This document shows, piece after piece, positions 6,761 through 10,753 of a stretch of DNA of 10,753 nt; the first letter of the stretch is position 1; every line of letters begins with the position of its first letter. The stretch comes from an uncultured Eubacteriales bacterium (GTDB lineage: Bacteria > Bacillota_A > Clostridia > Lachnospirales > Cellulosilyticaceae), in contig USPX01000051.1 in assembly GCA_900556665.1 (NCBI GenBank), positions 1-10,753 of the forward strand, written 5' to 3'. Made by a program: the position numbers and the translations under genes. The notes beneath the pieces are model-generated. The model ran no database searches. It saw only the letters and a program-made list of their open reading frames with translations, and had not been told where the DNA came from.

Positions 6761-6789
6761 TTGACAAATTTTTATATGAGACGTAATAT
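6761..6789 (+). promoter_or_regulatory. Strong sigma-A promoter of arsR
   Basis: A perfect TTGACA (6761-6766) and TAATAT (6784-6789) are separated by 17 bases. Transcription would begin near 6796, about 30 bases before the arsR ATG. Confidence 0.75.
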
Positions 6790-6816
6790 TAATAAATCGA
6801 TAAATTTCAATATGAG
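6766..6816 (+). promoter_or_regulatory. Candidate ArsR operator: 15-bp direct repeat around the promoter
   Basis: AAATTTTTATATGAG (6766-6780) and AAATTTCAATATGAG (6802-6816) match at 13 of 15 positions. One copy lies in the -35/-10 spacer and the other in the leader up to the ribosome binding site. Occupancy of both would cover the promoter, which fits autoregulation by the ArsR encoded directly downstream. The role is inferred from position. Confidence 0.5.
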
Positions 6817-6824
6817 GTAAGACA

Positions 6825-7136
6825 ATGTCAAATAAGTATTTAGAACATGCCAAAGTTTTTAAGGCCTTTTGTGATGAGAATCGCCTCATGATTTTAGAAA
6901 TGCTTCAAAGCGGAGAGAAATGTGCTTGTCAGTTATTAGATACGTTAAGTATAAGCCAATCTACATTATCTCATCATATGAAAATACTGTGTGATTCAGG
7001 TGTTGTGACAAGCCGCAAAGAAGGCAAATGGACTTATTATGCTATTAGTGAAGAAGGGGCAAAAGTTGCAGAAGATTTAGTGAAGCGTTTGACAACTGTA
7101 TCTGTTACACTGGATACAGATGAATATATATGCTAA
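6825..7136 (+). CDS. arsR: ArsR/SmtB-family metalloregulatory repressor (arsenic-type)
   Basis: This 103-residue winged-helix protein is of typical ArsR length. The sensor helix carries 'EKCACQLLD' with Cys33 and Cys35, the Cys-x-Cys arsenite/antimonite site of classical ArsR proteins. The recognition helix is 'SQSTLSHHMKILCDSG' (44-59), with another Cys at 56, and the wing is 'EGKWTYYAI' (66-74). Family members bind operator DNA as dimers and release it when As(III) or Sb(III) binds the cysteines. The neighbouring arsenate reductase supports arsenic as the signal. The ATG follows a GAGG site by seven bases. Upstream are a near-consensus promoter and a direct repeat likely to be the operator. 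A hairpin terminator overlapping the stop codon suggests that arsR is largely transcribed alone. Confidence 0.9.
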   Translation: MSNKYLEHAKVFKAFCDENRLMILEMLQSGEKCACQLLDTLSISQSTLSHHMKILCDSGVVTSRKEGKWTYYAISEEGAKVAEDLVKRLTTVSVTLDTDEYIC

Positions 7137-7159
7137 AAACCATCTTAGTATGGTTTTTT
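7135..7159 (+). terminator. Intrinsic terminator overlapping the arsR stop codon
   Basis: Bases 7135-7143 pair perfectly with 7150-7158 (9 bp, 6-base loop CTTAGT), and the 3' arm is itself a run of T. It starts within the TAA stop, so it should cut most transcription from arsR into the MATE gene. Confidence 0.65.
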
Positions 7160-7165
7160 ATATGC

Positions 7166-7195
7166 TTAACATATCGAAAAAAATAGATGTGTTAA
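7166..7195 (+). promoter_or_regulatory. Inverted repeat in the leader of the MATE gene
   Basis: TTAACATAT (7166-7174) and ATGTGTTAA (7187-7195) form a 9-bp inverted repeat with one G-T pair and a 12-base centre. No T run follows, so it is not a terminator. It could be an operator or leader structure ahead of the short peptide and MATE gene. I find no convincing -10/-35 pair here. Confidence 0.3.
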
Positions 7196-7210
7196 AAGGG
7201 TAAGTAAATC

Positions 7211-7279
7211 ATGAGAAAAGATAAGGATGAGGAAGGTAAGGATGAGAAAGATAAGGAGTGTTGTGTGAGGAAATTATGA
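7211..7279 (+). CDS. Possible 22-residue leader peptide coupled to the MATE gene
   Basis: An ATG at 7211 opens a 22-codon frame: MRKDKDEEGKDEKDK followed by ECCVRKL and TGA. It is almost entirely charged, with tandem Asp/Glu/Lys codons from an imperfect AAGGATGAG repeat, then an adjacent Cys pair. Its stop codon overlaps the MATE start as ATGA, the standard layout for translational coupling. The ribosome binding site is weak (AAAGGG, about 11 bases upstream). Low complexity and chance purine richness could produce such a frame, so it is a candidate only. If translated, the Cys pair next to an arsenic-type regulator suggests a thiol- or metalloid-sensitive leader (speculation). Confidence 0.35.
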   Translation: MRKDKDEEGKDEKDKECCVRKL

Positions 7280-8607
7280 AAAAAGTTGATTTAACTAAAG
7301 GAAATGTAGCTAAGGTGTTACTTATGTTAGCCTTACCTATTATGGGCAGCTCGCTCTTACAATTTACATATAACTTAGTGGATATGCTATGGATTGGACA
7401 TTTAGGTAGTAAAAGTGTAGCTAGTATTGGTTCTGCCAGTTTCTTTATTAATTTAGGTTCAGCTATTGGGGCTTTAATTGTAACTGGTGCAGGGATTAAA
7501 GTAGCCCATGCCATGGGAAGGAAAGACATAGAAAATGTTAAAACTTATATTTATCTAGGCATTATGCTGACAGGTTTAATCGGCGTGCTGTATGCAGGGA
7601 CGCTCATTGGATTTGGGAAGTCGTTTATTGTGTTTTTAGGACTGAGTGAAGCTGATGTAAGAGAAATGGCTTATGCCTATTTAGCTTGGAGTGCCCCTAT
7701 GTTAGTACTTTCCAACTTTAATAATTTATTTTCAAGGATTTTTGTAAGTTTAGGCAGTAGCAAAAATGTACTTAAGATTAATACTGTGGGGCTAATGTTA
7801 AATATTATATTAGATCCTATTTTTATCTATGTTTTTAAATGGGGGGTAGTGGGAGCTGCAATTGCTTCAATCATTGCCCATCTTATGATGCTTATAAGCT
7901 ATCTTATTATTGGAAAAACTTTTATAAGTTTTAAAGCAAGAAAAAACATAGATTATAAAAAAGTAAGTGAAATCATTAGACTTGGGACGCCAGTAGCCGT
8001 ACAAAGAATTTTATTCACAGGGATTAATATATTGTTAGCGAAGATGATTGCACCTTTTGGCGCCGAAGCTGTAGCGGCACAAAAAATTGGTGTGCAAATT
8101 GAATCTATCACTTATATGGTGACAGGTGGCTTAAATGGAGCTGTAGCTAGCTTTATAGGTCAAAATTATGGTGCTAAAAAGCATGATCGCATGCGCAGTG
8201 GGTACCACATTGCCCTAATGGTGGGAATAATCTATGCAGCAGTAACGCTAATGATTTTCTTAGTATTTCCAGGGCAATTAGTAGGACTGTTTATAAAAGA
8301 TGCAGCAACTACACATATTGCCATAGATTATCTTAAAGTTATTGCGTATTCACAAATATTCAATGCGATGGAAATGATTGCAACAGGTTATTTCACAGGT
8401 ATAGGAAAACCTAAAATACCATCATGTGTAAGTGTGGTGTTTACTACTATTCGTTTACCAATGGCTTATGTTTTTACAAAGCATTTAGGTGTAGATGGTA
8501 TATGGTGGAGTATTACCATTTCAACTATTTTAAAGGGAAGCGTTTTAACAACAATTTATTTAATACGTGGCAAACATTTAGTAAATCATGGGTCTAAAGT
8601 AAAATGA
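7276..8607 (+). CDS. MATE-family multidrug/cation antiporter
   Basis: From the ATG at 7276 the protein is 443 residues with about twelve membrane segments in two homologous halves, the usual MATE (DinF/NorM-like) layout. The start region 'LALPIMGSSLLQFTYNLVDMLWIGHLG' is highly typical of the family, as are 'GAGIKVAHAMGRKD' after helix 2 and 'IGQNYGAKKHDR' opening the second half. MATE proteins export cationic drugs or metabolites in exchange for sodium or protons across the cytoplasmic membrane. An in-frame GTG at 7258 would add six residues, but the GAGG five bases before 7276 and family alignment favour 7276. The gene lies between an arsenic-type regulator and an arsenate reductase, where a dedicated arsenite pump is commonly found. 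Whether it handles arsenicals is unknown. No T-tract terminator follows. Confidence 0.9.
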   Translation: MKKVDLTKGNVAKVLLMLALPIMGSSLLQFTYNLVDMLWIGHLGSKSVASIGSASFFINLGSAIGALIVTGAGIKVAHAMGRKDIENVKTYIYLGIMLTGLIGVLYAGTLIGFGKSFIVFLGLSEADVREMAYAYLAWSAPMLVLSNFNNLFSRIFVSLGSSKNVLKINTVGLMLNIILDPIFIYVFKWGVVGAAIASIIAHLMMLISYLIIGKTFISFKARKNIDYKKVSEIIRLGTPVAVQRILFTGINILLAKMIAPFGAEAVAAQKIGVQIESITYMVTGGLNGAVASFIGQNYGAKKHDRMRSGYHIALMVGIIYAAVTLMIFLVFPGQLVGLFIKDAATTHIAIDYLKVIAYSQIFNAMEMIATGYFTGIGKPKIPSCVSVVFTTIRLPMAYVFTKHLGVDGIWWSITISTILKGSVLTTIYLIRGKHLVNHGSKVK

Positions 8608-8614
8608 TGCACTA

Positions 8615-8641
8615 ATATTGTGATTGTCACATTCACAATAT
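8615..8641 (+). promoter_or_regulatory. Perfect 9-bp palindrome overlapping the arsC -35
   Basis: ATATTGTGA (8615-8623) and TCACAATAT (8633-8641) are perfect inverted copies around a 9-base centre that contains the probable -35 hexamer. No T run follows, which argues against a terminator for the MATE gene. Its position favours an operator for arsC. It does not resemble the repeat before arsR, so the binding protein may differ. Confidence 0.45.
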
Positions 8642-8652
8642 AAGAATATATT
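8624..8652 (+). promoter_or_regulatory. Probable promoter of arsC
   Basis: TTGTCA (8624-8629) and TATATT (8647-8652) are 17 bases apart. Each matches five of six consensus positions. Transcription would begin near 8659, about 50 bases before the favoured start codon. Confidence 0.5.
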
Positions 8653-8707
8653 AATTATTTAATATAGAAACAGTATTATAAATATAAGGTTAAGGATGGA
8701 GAAAAAA

Positions 8708-9115
8708 ATGAAGAAGTTAAAAGTTGCTTTTATATGTGTACATAACTCATGTAGAAGTCAAATAGCAGAAGCGTTAGGCAAGAAATTGGCAGGAGATGTA
8801 TTTGAAAGTTATTCAGCAGGTACAGAGCTTAGACCACAAATTAATCAAGATGCCGTAAGGATTATTAAAAGTCTTTATGATATAGATATGAATGAGACGC
8901 AAAAAAGCAAATTATTAGAAGATATTCCAGCTGTAGATATTGTTATTACCATGGGATGTAATGTACAGTGTCCTAATTTGCCATGCCAGCATAGAGAAGA
9001 TTGGGGACTTGAAGATCCATCTCATCAAGCTGATGAAGCTTTCATTTATACTGCTAAAAAAATCGAAGAAAAAATCTTAGATTTAAAGGCTAGAATTGAA
9101 ACAAATCAGTTATAA
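8708..9115 (+). CDS. arsC: Arsenate reductase, thioredoxin-coupled type (low-molecular-weight phosphatase fold)
   Basis: From the ATG at 8708 the protein has 135 residues. The start fits because GGAG lies six to seven bases upstream and it places the nucleophile at Cys10, as in plasmid pI258 ArsC. An ATG at 8696 would add four residues but has a poorer site. The phosphate/arsenate loop is 'CVHNSCRS' (Cys10, Cys15, Arg16). Two further Cys for the disulphide relay lie in 'TMGCNVQCPNLPC' (Cys84, Cys88, with an extra Cys93), and 'EDWGLEDPS' supplies the acidic Asp103-Pro motif. The enzyme reduces arsenate to arsenite in the cytoplasm, recycled by thioredoxin. The loop between the resolving cysteines is shorter than in the staphylococcal enzyme; I recall this CxxxCP form from clostridia and archaea. 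A simple tyrosine phosphatase is less likely given the Cys triad. It has its own promoter 100 bases after the MATE gene. Confidence 0.88.
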   Translation: MKKLKVAFICVHNSCRSQIAEALGKKLAGDVFESYSAGTELRPQINQDAVRIIKSLYDIDMNETQKSKLLEDIPAVDIVITMGCNVQCPNLPCQHREDWGLEDPSHQADEAFIYTAKKIEEKILDLKARIETNQL

Positions 9116-9151
9116 GTTACGTTAAGATTAGCTATAAAAGATAACTTATAA
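9110..9151. repeat. 10-bp perfect inverted repeat after arsC
   Basis: TTATAAGTTA (9110-9119) and TAACTTATAA (9142-9151) are exact inverted copies around 22 bases. The left arm includes the arsC stop codon, and the right arm overlaps the likely -35 region of the next gene. No T tract follows on either strand, so it is not a standard terminator. It could be an mRNA 3'-end hairpin or an operator for the SLH gene. Confidence 0.5.
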
Positions 9152-9173
9152 ATAGTAAAAAAATTTGTATAAT
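9146..9173 (+). promoter_or_regulatory. Possible promoter of the SLH-domain gene
   Basis: A perfect TATAAT lies at 9168-9173, with a weak TTATAA -35 sixteen bases upstream. The leader would be about 50 bases. The -35 sits in the right arm of the inverted repeat at 9142-9151. Confidence 0.4.
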
Positions 9174-9231
9174 AACCTCTTTTATTAGTCATAATATGTT
9201 TGAAATGATATCAAGCTAGAAGGAGCATATT

Positions 9232-10107
9232 ATGAAAGCTAGAATAAAAGAGGTTATTGCAGTTTTTGTAATTTGTCTGATGCTAATTCCAACAGTACTT
9301 GTAGTAGCAGCAGAAAATCATATCAACATACAGGCACAAATTGCCCTCAATAAACAGGTACCTAAGAAACTTATTGTGACACCTAAGGAAGTAAATGTTC
9401 CTAAAGGAACTAGTGAAGATATTTTCAAAAGTTTATTGGAAGTATCGGTGGTATATAAAGGGACAAAACAAAAAGAAGTGATTACAAACTACGAAACAAA
9501 CTATGATGAATTTAAAGATACAGTAGGACCACATAGCGTTGTAATTATTTATGAAAAAGAAGGATGCTGTGTTGAAGCAAAAATCTATGTGAATATTATT
9601 GAACCTAGTACAGAGCCGGCAGCAGAGCAGTTCCCATACATTAGTGGTTATGAAGACCAGACCTTTAGACCCAATCAACCAGTGACTAGAGAAGAACTTG
9701 CCACAATGATGGCAAGACTTTTAACAGATAATAATGTACCAGAGGAAACAAATACAATTCCAGATTTAAATCCAAATCGATATAGTACATCAGCTATTAA
9801 TTATATAAGAAGGCTTGGACTTATGTCACTTTATTCAGATGGCACCTTTAAGACCAAAAGTCCTGTTACATGGACAGAATTCAATGATATTCTGGGAAAA
9901 CTAGAACCATATGTAGGCCTTGGTAAGGAAATCAAAACTAAGGCCTCTGGAGATGTCACAAGAGCGGAAGCAGTATTAGTCTTTAATGAACTATTTAATA
10001 GAAATTGTACAGACACCACAAATATTGAAAATCCATATACAGACTTAAAAGCAGACGATCCAGCCTACCAAGCAATTCTCTGCGCAAGCGTCAGTAGACA
10101 ATCTTAG
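9232..10107 (+). CDS. Secreted SLH-domain surface protein, frame disrupted near the 3' end
   Basis: The 291-residue product has a clear signal peptide (basic start, hydrophobic core, cleavage probably after Val-Ala-Ala27). A beta-rich, Ig-like region follows (about 44-124). The rest is S-layer homology sequence: 'ISGYEDQTFRPNQPVTREEL' (137-156), 'IPDLNPNRYSTSAINYIRRLGLM' with 'YSDGTFKTKSPVTWTEF' (176-217), and 'GDVTRAEAVLVFNELFNR' with 'NPYTDLKADDPAYQAIL' (240-283). SLH modules bind cell-wall polysaccharide and hold proteins on the surface. After Leu283 the frame reads Cys-Ala-Ser-Val-Ser-Arg-Gln-Ser-stop. If TGCG (10081-10084) is removed, it reads 'AILQASVDN' and continues to a TAG at 10133-10135, which matches how such SLH proteins usually end. 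So the tail is probably frameshifted. The start is firm (AAGGAG before ATG). No enzyme domain is present. Confidence 0.85.
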   Translation: MKARIKEVIAVFVICLMLIPTVLVVAAENHINIQAQIALNKQVPKKLIVTPKEVNVPKGTSEDIFKSLLEVSVVYKGTKQKEVITNYETNYDEFKDTVGPHSVVIIYEKEGCCVEAKIYVNIIEPSTEPAAEQFPYISGYEDQTFRPNQPVTREELATMMARLLTDNNVPEETNTIPDLNPNRYSTSAINYIRRLGLMSLYSDGTFKTKSPVTWTEFNDILGKLEPYVGLGKEIKTKASGDVTRAEAVLVFNELFNRNCTDTTNIENPYTDLKADDPAYQAILCASVSRQS

Positions 10108-10395
10108 AAAACCAAAAGAAATAATTTTAGAATAGCTCTTTTATATAGCTTTATAAGTGTATGAAACAGGTGTTATTGTACCATCTACACCTTTGCTAAA
10201 ATGGCTGCGGAGATACTGAATTGAAAAACAAATTCAGACGTCAGTTAAAATAATGTTTATAAAAAATATGTTTACTTTGAGGTAACATCTCGAAAGGAAG
10301 ATGATTAAACTTATATTTTTAGTATAAAAGTAAACAAATATTAGTTTGAATAAGAATATTGATTAATTTTACTGATTTAAGCTTTCTATGTAGGT
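10108..10395. other. Gene-free stretch with small inverted repeats and a possible coding relic
   Basis: No convincing gene is present. Bases 10108-10135 continue the original frame of the SLH gene. A frame from 10157 reads VYETGVIVPSTPLLKWLRRY before TGA and continues about 20 more codons, which looks protein-like but has no start signal. A 7-bp hairpin (10216-10222 with 10231-10237) and a 10-bp inverted repeat (TGTTTACTTT 10269-10278, AAAGTAAACA 10327-10336) are present. I cannot match either to a known RNA family. Confidence 0.4.
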
Positions 10396-10424
10396 TTGAT
10401 TGAGAAAATGTAGAGGAGTATAAT
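10396..10424 (+). promoter_or_regulatory. Good sigma-A promoter for the last, partial gene
   Basis: TTGATT (10396-10401) and a perfect TATAAT (10419-10424) are separated by exactly 17 bases. Transcription would start near 10431, giving a leader of nearly 90 bases. That leader contains a small hairpin (ATACAT/ATGTAT, around 10434-10457). Confidence 0.6.
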
Positions 10425-10517
10425 AAATTTTAAGATACATAAGTTAATTAATGTATGAAATCTTTACTTATAGGATATAAATGTAATGATATGTTTATAC
10501 TTAAGGGGGAGAATTTT

Positions 10518-10753
10518 ATGTTTAAAGAAAACCTTAAAAATTTATTAACTAAATATGGTACTGTAGAGTTAGTTCTTTATGATGATGAGCTAAACTTGTA
10601 TGCCATGACACTATGTAAAGAGTGTCAATGCGATGTAATAAGGGAGCTAGGTATAAGAGGAACTGGAGTAGAAAATTTAAAAGATATAGTACATTCCTTA
10701 GGATATGATTTTATTTCTTTAAAAGAATATTACGAAAAAGGAACCTATGATGA
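10518..10753 (+). CDS. Unrecognised protein, N-terminal part only (runs off the window)
   Basis: An ATG at 10518, preceded by a strong AGGGGGAG site seven bases upstream, opens a frame that stays open to the window end (78 full codons). The sequence starts MFKENLKNLLTKYG and appears soluble and mixed helical/beta, with no signal peptide. A Cys-x-x-Cys-x-Cys cluster ('CKECQC', residues 33-38) could bind metal or be redox-active. The following 'GIRGTGVENLKDIVHSLGYDF' has no motif I can name. A near-consensus promoter lies about 95 bases upstream, so it is likely the first gene of its unit. The function is unknown, and the missing C-terminal part could change this view. Confidence 0.7.
   Translation, partial: MFKENLKNLLTKYGTVELVLYDDELNLYAMTLCKECQCDVIRELGIRGTGVENLKDIVHSLGYDFISLKEYYEKGTYD

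Noticed and set aside
7211..7260. Purine-rich imperfect AAGGATGAG repeats as a repeat array or CRISPR-like element
   Set aside because: The units are short, irregular and few, with no spacers. A leader peptide or simple-sequence explanation is sufficient.
7258..7275. GTG at 7258 as the MATE start
   Set aside because: It adds six residues not expected in the family. The ATG at 7276 has a better-placed GAGG and begins a typical MATE N-terminus.
8696..8707. ATG at 8696 as the arsC start
   Set aside because: The site before it is poor. From 8708 the spacing to GGAG is good and the catalytic Cys falls at position 10 as in characterised ArsC.
10190..10345. Riboswitch or other structured RNA around the hairpins at 10216-10237 and 10269-10336
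   Set aside because: No conserved core of any class I know (c-di-GMP, SAM, purine, cobalamin) is visible, and short AT-rich inverted repeats are expected by chance here.

Overview
The window comes from a low-GC Gram-positive bacterium. The coding sequence is AT-rich, ribosome binding sites are strong (GGAGG or AAGGAG type), sigma-A-like promoters are AT-rich, and terminators are hairpins followed by T runs. The gene content (SLH-domain surface protein, serpin, clostridial-type ArsR and a thioredoxin-coupled-type ArsC with a CxxxCP loop) points to the Clostridia, plausibly Lachnospirales or a Cellulosilyticum-like lineage. That placement is inferred from style and content, not from a marker gene. 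I see no rRNA, tRNA, CRISPR array, insertion sequence or phage module.

Layout. An EamA-type transporter (152-1039, +) is flanked by terminator hairpins. Three minus-strand genes follow. The first is a small exported protein whose start looks missing (1209-1547). The second is a 93-residue unknown protein with a very strong terminator (1670-1951). The third is a DEAD-box RNA helicase with a lysine/alanine-rich tail (2035-3486). The rest reads on the plus strand. It begins with a membrane-anchored serpin with an atypical reactive loop (3668-4975). Next is an M42 aminopeptidase gene broken exactly at its metal-binding Asp-Asp-Lys motif (5026-6050), then a DUF6064-like membrane protein (6145-6744). 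An arsenic-type set follows: arsR (6825-7136), a possible 22-codon leader (7211-7279) overlapping a MATE exporter (7276-8607), and arsC (8708-9115). An SLH-domain surface protein with a damaged 3' end (9232-10107) comes next. After about 410 gene-free bases there is the start of an unrecognised gene that runs off the window (10518 onward).

How the genes may work together. ArsR (Cys-Ala-Cys metal site) has an excellent promoter straddled by a near-identical 15-base direct repeat, a good candidate operator. The arsenate reductase has its own promoter, overlapped by a perfect 9-bp palindrome. No arsenite pump (Acr3 or ArsB) is visible. The exporter between regulator and reductase is a MATE protein, so either the pump lies elsewhere or the MATE protein takes part.

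The most notable theme is gene decay. The M42 peptidase, the SLH protein and the small exported protein are each disrupted, and the gap after the SLH gene may hold a further coding relic. I see no clearly new multi-gene defence or mobile system. The best leads are the short Cys-Cys leader fused by an ATGA overlap to the MATE gene, the paired operator-like repeats of the arsenic genes, and the unusual anchored serpin.
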